From CAYRYU01 sp964428355 (GTDB lineage: Bacteria > Muiribacteriota > Ozemobacteria > Ozemobacterales > Ozemobacteraceae): a stretch of 47,628 nt of DNA. Shown here piece after piece: positions 18,728-25,924 of the stretch. Numbering within the stretch: the first letter of the stretch is position 1; every line of letters starts with the position of its first letter. Below the pieces are notes generated by a model. That model did no database searches, had not been told where the DNA came from, and saw only the letters and a program-made list of their open reading frames with translations. The position numbers and the translations under genes were made by a program. Location: positions 1 to 47,628 of the forward strand of contig CAYRYU010000054.1 of NCBI GenBank assembly GCA_964428355.1, given 5' to 3'.

Positions 18728-19190
18728 AGCCCTGGAACAGCTTCAGGAGCCGGTCATTTCCCGGGGGGAGGTGATGGCGCGCGATCCGGCGGACGAGAAG
18801 GGGGGGGGCCCCCAACCTGCGAAGGATCCGGGCTCCAAGGATCGGGTGCGATCGGTTTGGGATCGGGAGCAGCGCTTTTACGATCCGTTCGAAAAGCGAG
18901 GGCCGGGTGATGGATTTTCCGATGTCATGCGTCAGTGCAAGAATCAGGAGATCACTCCGGTCATCCTCCTCGAGAGCCGGATCGGATGAAATTGTCCGGA
19001 AGAGGCGGAGAACGTGGGCTTTCTCGGATGGAAGGAGGCGGTCGAACGGTTTCCGCCACTCCCTGGGGAGCCGGTTCCTCGCGACAGCCAGGAGATTCTC
19101 GTCCACTTTTGGACACAGGACTGACCTGAGCTGCCGGAACCTGTAGGCGATCCTGCTCAGGAAATGGGAAAGCACTTCGATAGGCCTCAA
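18711..19190 (-). CDS. HD-domain phosphohydrolase-like protein
   Basis: 159 aa. The core LLILALTHDIGKS carries the HD metal pair, followed by HPILGARILRRLGAP and VRRIARHH, the usual downstream His ligands of HD hydrolases. The N-terminal third is basic and helical. The TTG start at 19190 overlaps the TGA stop of rarA (TTGA). HD proteins hydrolyse nucleotides or phosphodiesters; the substrate is unknown. Cotranscribed with rarA and a membrane protein. Confidence 0.8.
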   Translation of the reverse strand: MRPIEVLSHFLSRIAYRFRQLRSVLCPKVDENLLAVARNRLPREWRKPFDRLLPSEKAHVLRLFRTISSDPALEEDDRSDLLILALTHDIGKSITRPSLFERIVKALLPIPNRSHPILGARILRRLGAPPLLVRRIARHHLPPGNDRLLKLFQGYDNFY

Positions 19191-20521
19191 GACCCGAAGC
19201 GCTTGGGCCAGAGCCTGCGCAGGGTTTCCAGCGTGTTCTTCTCACGGCCAAGGGGCTTGGGAAAATAGAATCTCCGCGTTTGGACCTCGGCCGGGAGATA
19301 CTCCTCCTCGATGAACCCTCCCGGAAAATCGTGCGGGTACCTGTATTCCCGGCCGTAATCCAGATCCTTCATGAGCCGGGTCGGGGCATTCCTGAGGTGG
19401 ATGGGAACTCCAGGCTCACGGCCGGAACGGATTTCCTCCTTAACCATCTTTTCTGCTTTGTACAAGGAATTGCTCTTCGGGGCGCAGGCGAGGTAGACCG
19501 TCAGATGGGCGATCGAAAGATGCGCTTCCGGGGGGCCGAGGTAGTCGAACGCCTGGGCGGCGGAAACGGCCAGGGTCATGGCAAAGGGGTCCGCCATACC
19601 GATATCCTCCGATGCGAAGCGGATCAGACGTCTGAGTATGAACCGCTCGTTCTCCCCGCCCTCGAGCATCCGGTAGAGCCAGTACAACCCCGCATCGGGA
19701 TCGGAACCCCGCAGGGACTTGTGGAGGGCCGAGATGAGGTTGTAATGCTCCTCTCCTCCCTTGTCGTACCTGACCGCTTTCGACTGGAATACATCTGCGA
19801 CCGTTTTTTCCGCTATCCGGGGGGCGAGAGCTTCCTCCTGCCGCGCGACCTCGCAGCAGGTCTCCAGAACGTTCAGGGCGATCCGGGCGTCCCCTGCGGC
19901 CATCTGGGAGATCCGCTCCAATGCTTCGGGTTCGAAATGCGGCCTGGGCTCCCTTACCAGAAGAGGGTCCCGGGCGATGGCGTCGTCCAGTATTTCCCGA
20001 AGTCGCTCCGGGCAAAGAGATTCGAGGGGCAATACCTGGCACCGGCTCAGCAGTGCCGAAACCACCTCGAAACTTGGATTTTCCGTAGTTGCACCGATGA
20101 GAATGATGGTTCCCGACTCGACATGTGGAAGGAGCGCATCCTGCTGAACCTTGTTGAACCGGTGCATCTCATCGATGAAAAGCACGGTCTTTCTGCCGTA
20201 TCTGGTCCGGTTCACCCTGCCTGCATCACAGGCTTCCTTCAGCTCCTTCAGACCGCTCGTCACGGCCGAGAGTTGGATGAATTCCGCCTCGACGTAGGAG
20301 GCGATGACCTTCGCCAGGGTCGTCTTGCCGCACCCGGGTGGGCCCCAGAAAATCATCGAAGGACATTTCCCTGCAGCCAGGAGGATTCGGAGAGGTTTTC
20401 CCTCACCGAGGATCCGCTCCTGGCCACGAATCCCTTCCAGTGTGGCGGGCCTCATCCTGTCCGCCAGGGGCTGGAAAGGTTTTTCCTGGTCTTCTGGGAC
20501 TGTATCGAAAAGATCGCGCAT
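19187..20521 (-). CDS. rarA: Replication-associated recombination ATPase RarA/MgsA
   Basis: 444 aa from the ATG at 20521 (MRDLFDTVPED), the normal family N-terminus and length. AAA+ features: Walker A GPPGCGKTT (60-68), Walker B VLFIDEMHRF (113-122), sensor 1 GATTENPSF. The C-terminal half holds the MgsA/WRNIP1 region with SALHKSLRGSDPDAGLYWL and RNAPTRLMKDL. It acts at stalled replication forks and gaps in the cytoplasm, as a clamp-loader-like tetramer. An in-frame extension to 20713 is rejected because it would run into the upstream GT4 gene. It follows the GT4 gene by 37 bases. Confidence 0.95.
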   Translation of the reverse strand: MRDLFDTVPEDQEKPFQPLADRMRPATLEGIRGQERILGEGKPLRILLAAGKCPSMIFWGPPGCGKTTLAKVIASYVEAEFIQLSAVTSGLKELKEACDAGRVNRTRYGRKTVLFIDEMHRFNKVQQDALLPHVESGTIILIGATTENPSFEVVSALLSRCQVLPLESLCPERLREILDDAIARDPLLVREPRPHFEPEALERISQMAAGDARIALNVLETCCEVARQEEALAPRIAEKTVADVFQSKAVRYDKGGEEHYNLISALHKSLRGSDPDAGLYWLYRMLEGGENERFILRRLIRFASEDIGMADPFAMTLAVSAAQAFDYLGPPEAHLSIAHLTVYLACAPKSNSLYKAEKMVKEEIRSGREPGVPIHLRNAPTRLMKDLDYGREYRYPHDFPGGFIEEEYLPAEVQTRRFYFPKPLGREKNTLETLRRLWPKRFGS

Positions 20522-20558
20522 TTCCGTTCCTGGTTTCAGTCGGTAGGGATGGCCCGTG

Positions 20559-21872
20559 TCAGGGTCGGCCGGTTGATTCCCTGGAGAAATGGGACGCCGG
20601 TTCACCCTTGATGGAACCTGGCGGGCGGGGTGGACCGTCGTCATGGTCGGTCTGATCCCGCCTGAGGACCTCGAGGGATGAGTTGAAGCGGAATCGCTTT
20701 CTGAGAATCCCACCGTAGATTTCCGCCACCTTTCCGACCAGATTCGGGATTCCGAACTTGTCGGAAACGCGTTTCCTGGCGGCTTGCATCCGGGATTCGG
20801 CCTCGAGGAGCCGGGGGAGCAGGGAGACGAGATCCGCGGCCATTCCCGGTTCGTCTGGCCGGATCATGGTTCCGAGAATTCCGCCTTCGAGGATCTCCCT
20901 TACCCCACCTACGGGGGTTGAGGCGACCGGGCAGCCGCCTGACAGTGCCTCGATGATAACCACGGGGGTTCCCTCGTTGAACGAAGCGAGGAGCAGAAGA
21001 TCGAGGTCGGAATAGACGGCCTCGATATCGTGGATGATCCCGGTGAGGTGGACTCTCCCACCCAGGCCCAGGGCGCGGATTTCACGCCGGATATCGGTCT
21101 CAAGCTCCCCCCCGCCGATGAAGGCTAGATGGAGGTCCGGAATCTTCGGGACGAGCCTGGAGAAAACTCGTAGGATTCCCTGGTGGTTCTTTACGGGAAC
21201 CAGGCGCGCGACCACTCCCAGGAGGCCCGCCCGTTCGGGGATCCCCAGGGATTTTCTGAAGGTTCCCGTTCTTCGCGGGGTCTTGAGGAATTTTCCAAGC
21301 TCGAGCCCAAGGGGGACCACGTGAACCTTGTCGTTTCGGGGAATCCGCATCCGGGAAAGGAAGTCCTCGCGCAGGCCGGGGGAGAGCGTGATGATGGCAT
21401 CGGAAAGCCGGGCGAGGAACCGTTCGAAGGAGACTATTCCACGGGAGACAACGGGCGAGAAGTATCCCTCGAAAACGTGACCGTGAAAAGTGTGTGCGAT
21501 AACGGGGACCCTGCAGACGATCGCCGCCAGCCGGCCAAGAATTCCGGCCTTGGTGGTGTGGGTGTGAACGATGTGCGGCCTGAAATCCCTGATCTGGTTA
21601 ACGATTCCGAGGAATGCCCTGATGTCGCGCACGAGGTCGATGGGGCGGTTGAGACTCGGGATGATTACCGGCTTGATTCCGTTTGCTTCGCAGAGCGGAA
21701 TCATGCTGCCCTCGACCTTCGCCGGCTCCCCAACCGCCAACCGCGTCTCGAACCCGAACGGGGTCAAATCCCGGGATAGATAGAGGACGTGAAGCGAAGG
21801 TCCTCCCACGTTCATACGGCTCAAAAGCCTCAATACCCTAAAGGGAGGCCCGCTTTCAAGAGGATAAGTCAT
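20559..21872 (-). CDS. Family 4 glycosyltransferase
   Basis: 437 aa. The N-terminal Rossmann domain shows MNVGGPSLHVLYLS and HIVHTHTTKAGILGRLAA. The C-terminal domain shows the GT4 acceptor/donor pattern GVVARLVPVKNHQGIL, FIGGGELE and SFNEGTPVVIIEALSGGCPVA, with the E-x7-E signature. This is a GT-B retaining enzyme that uses a nucleotide sugar, as in LPS or exopolysaccharide assembly. The last ~35 residues (Asp/Pro/Arg-rich after IYGGILRKR) exceed the usual fold end. The ATG at 21872 has only a weak ACGGAA upstream. First gene of the - strand cluster with rarA. Confidence 0.9.
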   Translation of the reverse strand: MTYPLESGPPFRVLRLLSRMNVGGPSLHVLYLSRDLTPFGFETRLAVGEPAKVEGSMIPLCEANGIKPVIIPSLNRPIDLVRDIRAFLGIVNQIRDFRPHIVHTHTTKAGILGRLAAIVCRVPVIAHTFHGHVFEGYFSPVVSRGIVSFERFLARLSDAIITLSPGLREDFLSRMRIPRNDKVHVVPLGLELGKFLKTPRRTGTFRKSLGIPERAGLLGVVARLVPVKNHQGILRVFSRLVPKIPDLHLAFIGGGELETDIRREIRALGLGGRVHLTGIIHDIEAVYSDLDLLLLASFNEGTPVVIIEALSGGCPVASTPVGGVREILEGGILGTMIRPDEPGMAADLVSLLPRLLEAESRMQAARKRVSDKFGIPNLVGKVAEIYGGILRKRFRFNSSLEVLRRDQTDHDDGPPRPPGSIKGEPASHFSRESTGRP

Positions 21873-21899
21873 TTTCCGTTGCGGCCGGTTTCATCAGGA

Positions 21900-21916
21900 A
21901 TGGCATATACTGCCAT
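21900..21916. repeat. Inverted repeat ATGGCA-N5-TGCCAT
   Basis: A perfect 6-bp dyad (21900-21905 and 21911-21916) in the 204-base divergent gap, 28 bases upstream of the GT4 start. Its size and position suit a repressor site, but no regulator can be named. Confidence 0.35.
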
Positions 21917-22038
21917 ACCAACGTGGGTAATTTCAAGGGACACGAGTTACACGATGGGGCGAATGTGCCCGAAAAGCCAGGATGGCGCTGTCCTTGAGGG
22001 CACGGCATTTTCATTCCAGGCCAGGAAAAACCAGTTTG

Positions 22039-22047
22039 TGATATAAT
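22039..22047 (+). promoter_or_regulatory. Extended -10 promoter of DUF885 gene
   Basis: TGaTATAAT at 22039-22047; the TGn extension compensates for the lack of a good -35. Transcription should start near 22054, inside the palindrome at 22049-22065. Confidence 0.65.
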
Positions 22048-22048
22048 C

Positions 22049-22065
22049 CCGGGAAAAATTCCCGG
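22049..22065. repeat. Perfect 7-bp palindrome over the transcription start
   Basis: CCGGGAA-AAA-TTCCCGG. It covers the predicted start of transcription directly after the -10 box and ends beside the GGAGGGAAGGA ribosome site. It may be an operator, or a 5' end hairpin if transcription starts early. Confidence 0.5.
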
Positions 22066-22076
22066 AGGGAAGGAAG

Positions 22077-23768
22077 ATGGCAAGAAAACCTGTCTATTCG
22101 AACAAAGGGTTCCAGAATGCCATGGAACGCTTCAAAGCGGAAATGTTCCGCAGGAATCCGATCGCGGCTACGGCCCTGGGCGAGCACAAATACGACGGGC
22201 TCCTTCCCGAGGTCGGGGCCGATGCGATGGAAAAGGAGATCGCCTTCTGGCGTGACACGAGGGACGCCATCCTGGCGATTCCCCGGAAGGGCTTGAGCCT
22301 CGATGAGGAGCTGGATGTCGAAATCATCCGGCATGCAAGCAACATCCAACTTTTCCTGATGGGGGACATCCAGCGCTGGAAACTTGGGCTCGATCTGGCC
22401 ATGATTCTTGGCGATTCGATCTTCATGTTGTTCGTGAGGGATTTCGCCCCCCTCGCGCTTCGGACCGAGTCCATGATCATGCGTCTCAAGTCGGCCCCGG
22501 CCTTCCTTATGAGCGGCCGGACACTTTTCCAGAGAGTGCCTCCGCTTTGGGCCGAGATCTTCCTCGATTCCGCCGGGCGGGTTCCCGGACTTTTCGATTC
22601 CATCGAGGAAAGCCTCAAGGGCCGGGTTCCCCAGACCCTTTTCCATGAATTCCGGTCCGCGGCGGGGTCCGCCCGCCAGGCACTGGACCAGCATTGCCAT
22701 TGGCTGAAGCACGCGATCCTGCCCAACGCATCCGGAGACTGGGCGATGGGCGAAGGGGCGTTCCAGGGTCTTCTCGGAGTCCGGAATCTGGGTCTCGACG
22801 AGAGTCAGCTTCTCGAAATCGGTGAGTCCGCCCTTGCCAACGCCCGCCAGGCGATGGAAACCCTGGCGAGGAAGATCAGCGGAGCGAAGTCCTTTTCCCC
22901 GGGGCTGAAAGCCGAGGTTCATGAACGTCTCAAGAAGCACGGTCCCGCCACCTTCGAACAGGCACTGGCGGCTTACCGGGATGCCGTTGCCAGATGCAGG
23001 GCCTTCGTCGAAACCTCCGGGTTTGCCACGGTTCCCCCCGATGAAGTTCTCGAGGTTGTCGAAACTCCCGGGTTCATGGCCCACCTGATCCCCTTCGCCG
23101 CTTATCTCAACCCGGAGCCTGGAACGAGGCCCCAAAAAGGGATCTACTTCGTTACCCGGGGACAGAAGGGGGAAGACCTTTCGATCCACAACTACGCCGA
23201 TATCTCCAATACCTCCGTTCACGAGGGATATCCCGGGCACCACCTCCAGCTTTCCGCCCAAAATCTCCACCCCAGCCCCGTCCGGATCTTTTCCGACAGC
23301 ATCGAGCTGATCGAAGGATGGGCACACTACTGCGAGGAGGAGACCAAGCGGATGGGTTTCGAAGCGGGTGACGAGAACCGGTTCATCCAGGCGAACGATG
23401 CCGCCATGCGTGCTGCCCGGGTTCTGATCGACGTGAACATCAACCGCAAATCCTGGGACTTCCAGAAGGGGATCCAGGTCCTGATCGATGCCACGGGAAT
23501 GGCCCAGGATTCTGCACTGGCCGAGATGAAACGGTACACGCAGTCGCCCGGATACCAGCTCAGCTACACCGTTGGGAAAGTTCTCCTGGTGAACCTCAAG
23601 GAGGAACTGAAGAAGCGGTCCGGCTCCGACTTCCGGGACCGTGACTTCCACGATCTGGTGATCAACGAGGGCAGTCTCCCGATTTTCCTGGCCCGGGAGT
23701 TCTATCCCCGGATGTTGCGGGAAATCCCGGGGGGACGGGGAGTCCGGTCGGAAGCCGCCGGTGCCTGA
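22077..23768 (+). CDS. DUF885 family metallopeptidase-like protein
   Basis: 563 aa, ATG at 22077 with GGAGGGAAGGA just upstream. The family hallmark HEGYPGHHLQ lies near residues 381-390, an HExxH-like zinc site (HEGYPGHH), with SIELIEGWAHYCEE ~30 residues later providing the likely third ligand Glu. The N-terminal half is helical, the size is normal for DUF885, and there is no signal peptide, so it is probably cytoplasmic. The family is related to M2/M3-like gluzincins but substrates are mostly unknown. It is followed after 2 bases by a HIT hydrolase and is probably cotranscribed with it. Confidence 0.88.
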   Translation: MARKPVYSNKGFQNAMERFKAEMFRRNPIAATALGEHKYDGLLPEVGADAMEKEIAFWRDTRDAILAIPRKGLSLDEELDVEIIRHASNIQLFLMGDIQRWKLGLDLAMILGDSIFMLFVRDFAPLALRTESMIMRLKSAPAFLMSGRTLFQRVPPLWAEIFLDSAGRVPGLFDSIEESLKGRVPQTLFHEFRSAAGSARQALDQHCHWLKHAILPNASGDWAMGEGAFQGLLGVRNLGLDESQLLEIGESALANARQAMETLARKISGAKSFSPGLKAEVHERLKKHGPATFEQALAAYRDAVARCRAFVETSGFATVPPDEVLEVVETPGFMAHLIPFAAYLNPEPGTRPQKGIYFVTRGQKGEDLSIHNYADISNTSVHEGYPGHHLQLSAQNLHPSPVRIFSDSIELIEGWAHYCEEETKRMGFEAGDENRFIQANDAAMRAARVLIDVNINRKSWDFQKGIQVLIDATGMAQDSALAEMKRYTQSPGYQLSYTVGKVLLVNLKEELKKRSGSDFRDRDFHDLVINEGSLPIFLAREFYPRMLREIPGGRGVRSEAAGA

Positions 23769-23770
23769 AA

Positions 23771-24328
23771 ATGGGATTCCGAAGGCACCTGTTCATCCCC
23801 AACAAACTTGCCTACATTCGCGGTAAAAAACGCCCCAAGGTCGAGTGCATCCTCTGCGCTATCGTCCGCGAGGATCCCGCAGTGGACAACCTCCTGATCT
23901 GGAGAAACGATCTGTTGGCCCTTTGCGCGAACCTCTATCCGTACAATGCCGGTCATCTGCTCCTGTTCCCCCTTCGCCACATTCGCGATCCCCGGGAACT
24001 GACCTTCCGCGAAATGCACGGGATGTTCATACTAGTGAACCGCTGCCTCGAAATCCTCGACTCTCTGTACGAACCCTGCGGCTTCAACATAGGGTTCAAT
24101 GTCGGAGATGCCTCGGGGGCAAGCATTCCGCATCTTCACCAACATCTGGTTCCCAGGTATCCCAAGGAGCTTGGCTTTGTGGATGTCGTTGGTGGGGCAA
24201 AGATCATCATTGAGGACCCCTCCCTGACCATGCAGAAGCTTCGGGCGGAGTTCGCCGGGTTCAACCTTCCTGGGGACACGGCAGAGGAGGGAGGGGGAAC
24301 CACCCACAAGAAACACCGGGGGAAATGA
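23771..24328 (+). CDS. HIT family nucleotide hydrolase/phosphorylase
   Basis: 185 aa. The histidine triad HLHQHLVPR (H121, H123, H125) is intact and preceded by GFNIGFNVGDASGAS, typical of the Ap4A phosphorylase-like branch. CILC at 26-29, with downstream histidines, forms the structural zinc site seen in many HIT proteins. YNAGHLLLFPLRH is also conserved. By family it acts on dinucleoside polyphosphates or nucleoside phosphoramidates in the cytosol. The ATG at 23771 follows the DUF885 stop by 2 bases. The C-terminal ~25 residues are charged and likely disordered. Confidence 0.92.
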   Translation: MGFRRHLFIPNKLAYIRGKKRPKVECILCAIVREDPAVDNLLIWRNDLLALCANLYPYNAGHLLLFPLRHIRDPRELTFREMHGMFILVNRCLEILDSLYEPCGFNIGFNVGDASGASIPHLHQHLVPRYPKELGFVDVVGGAKIIIEDPSLTMQKLRAEFAGFNLPGDTAEEGGGTTHKKHRGK

Positions 24329-24359
24329 TTCCGGTTTTCTTTCTTTAGATGATACCTTG

Positions 24360-24368
24360 TGTTATCAT
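24360..24368 (+). promoter_or_regulatory. Probable extended -10 promoter (TGtTATCAT)
   Basis: TGtTATCAT at 24360-24368, in an A/T-rich gap. The -35 is poor (TTTCTT at 24340-24345). It would start a run of genes at 24417, with a leader of about 42 bases that includes CGGAGGAA. Confidence 0.45.
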
Positions 24369-24416
24369 GACCCCGAGGAATTTGCAGTTGTTCAAATCAT
24401 ATCGGAGGAAACACTG

Positions 24417-25109
24417 ATGAGAAACGTGTTGGGCCTTGTTTTGTTCGGATTGATCGGATTGGCGATGCTGGTTCCTGCCGGCCTCCAAGCCAGTACCAGT
24501 GACGAGTTGAAATATCTCGGTTACTCGGATGAGATCTCCCAGGACGCAATGAAGGAGTTCCGGAAAACCCATTCGGTTCCCCAGGGTGATACCTCCCCCT
24601 TCGGATCCAAGCGTGAGCCCCCCTACCTGGATGACGTGGAAGCAGTCCAGGAGCAGCTTACCGAGCTCGGAAGGTCCCGGTCCCTGACCTCGGAGACCCA
24701 GGACAAATCCCTTGAGGTCAAGGCGAAACTCGATGAATACTGGGCAAAGATGGATGTTTCCGGAAAGCAGACCGAGACCATTTTCCTCACCGCCGAGATG
24801 AAGGAACAGATCAAGTCCCGATTGGCCCAGGTTCTCGCTGATTCCGGGTACACCGTCAAACAACTGGATCTCGTCGACATGCCCTCGAACCTCGGCAACG
24901 GCCAGGTCCGGGCAATCGTCAGGGTCGTGAAGCCTCTCAAGACAAACCATGGCTACCGGGAGATCCAGAACAACCTCGGGGAAATCAAGCAGCGTTGCAT
25001 CGAGGCCGGAACGGTCGACGGGATCCTCTACCTCAGCGAACTGACCACCTTCATCGCCGAGAATCCCCGCAACAACTACTACTACGAGAAAACCGTCCTG
25101 AATCCCTGA
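24417..25109 (+). CDS. Secreted protein of unknown function
   Basis: 230 aa from the ATG at 24417, with CGGAGGAA at 24403-24410. The first 25 residues (NVLGLVLFGLIGLAMLVPAG, ending LQAS) form a Sec signal peptide with an AxA-like cleavage site and no lipobox Cys. The mature part is mixed alpha/beta and rich in Lys and Glu, with no motif I recognise. Probably periplasmic. It is followed after 28 bases by a small membrane protein with a strong ribosome site, so the two may be cotranscribed. Confidence 0.75.
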   Translation: MRNVLGLVLFGLIGLAMLVPAGLQASTSDELKYLGYSDEISQDAMKEFRKTHSVPQGDTSPFGSKREPPYLDDVEAVQEQLTELGRSRSLTSETQDKSLEVKAKLDEYWAKMDVSGKQTETIFLTAEMKEQIKSRLAQVLADSGYTVKQLDLVDMPSNLGNGQVRAIVRVVKPLKTNHGYREIQNNLGEIKQRCIEAGTVDGILYLSELTTFIAENPRNNYYYEKTVLNP

Positions 25110-25137
25110 AAATTTTACCGGAGGTTTCCAGGAGGCA

Positions 25138-25524
25138 ATGAGCCTCGTAGCCTCTGCAAGAGTTTCCACCAGGGTGCTGGTCTATGCCCTCATCAGCACC
25201 CTGGTGGTGGCTTTTGGCGCTTTGGGGACATTCATCGCATCTTTCATCGCCCCGGAGTTTTCCCTATTCGGGCTTCTCCTTGGGTCCGCGCTTGGTGCTT
25301 TCGTTGCGGTCCACGAATCGACCGTGATAGGTTGCATCGTCGGTATCGGTATCGGGGTTTTCTGCTCCCCATTCGTCTATTTCGTGACCGACTTCGAAAC
25401 CTCGTACATGGTCGTCTTTTTGTTCTCCCTCCTGGGAGCCTTTCTGGGAGAGCCCTTCGCCTACTTCTGGCGTGAAGCGGACTCCGTGGATGCCGAACCC
25501 ATGATCCAGGAAGAGTCGCGGTGA
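25138..25524 (+). CDS. Small four-helix membrane protein, unknown
   Basis: 128 aa with four hydrophobic stretches (about 13-38, 42-58, 63-83, 89-108), several Gly-rich (FGLLLGSALGAFVAV, IVGIGIGVFC). A short acidic C-terminal tail follows. AGGAGG lies just upstream of the ATG at 25138. The Gly-patterned pairs resemble small integral proteins that pack tightly or form channels, but no family is recognised. It ends in a GTGA overlap with the next gene. Confidence 0.75.
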   Translation: MSLVASARVSTRVLVYALISTLVVAFGALGTFIASFIAPEFSLFGLLLGSALGAFVAVHESTVIGCIVGIGIGVFCSPFVYFVTDFETSYMVVFLFSLLGAFLGEPFAYFWREADSVDAEPMIQEESR

Positions 25525-25922
25525 GTTCGATCCGGCTCATCATGCTGGAAAAGGATCACGCCGAATCAGGTTTGATCCCGTCCTCGACCATCTCCTCGAT
25601 CCTGGCCGCGATTTCGGAAGGTGCAGTCGGCATTTCCAGCTTCTGGGAGAAGATCCGTGAGGCCCAACCTTCCCTCCAGAACCAGTTCGAGACGAATCGT
25701 GACGAGAAGCCGATACTCGAGGGTTTCGGAGACGGATTGCTTGTCATAAACTGGGAGTTTCGCTGCATCGAATCATTCCAGGAATACCAACCAATCCGCA
25801 CGGATGGCCGTGCCAGAAGGCACAACGGGAGACACTCGATCGAGGTCCCCCCCGGACCCGAATTCCACATCGGTCCCGAATGGCACATCAAGGACCATTA
25901 TTTCGAAGAGAGCAGGCACTGA
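25521..25922 (+). CDS. Hypothetical protein
   Basis: 133 aa, GTG start at 25521 coupled to the previous stop (GTGA). The C-terminal third is rich in His, Glu and Pro (PEFHIGPEWHIKDHYF), which might bind metal. No signal peptide, membrane helix or family motif is recognised. Supported by coupling to the gene before it and a 2-base gap to the gene after. Confidence 0.65.
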   Translation: MSSIRLIMLEKDHAESGLIPSSTISSILAAISEGAVGISSFWEKIREAQPSLQNQFETNRDEKPILEGFGDGLLVINWEFRCIESFQEYQPIRTDGRARRHNGRHSIEVPPGPEFHIGPEWHIKDHYFEESRH

Positions 25923-25924
25923 AC

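Noticed and set aside
22011..23651. Long open frame (546 residues) on the - strand over the DUF885 gene
   Set aside because: It is antisense to a well-supported family member with its own promoter and ribosome site. Long antisense frames are expected with strong G/C third-position bias.
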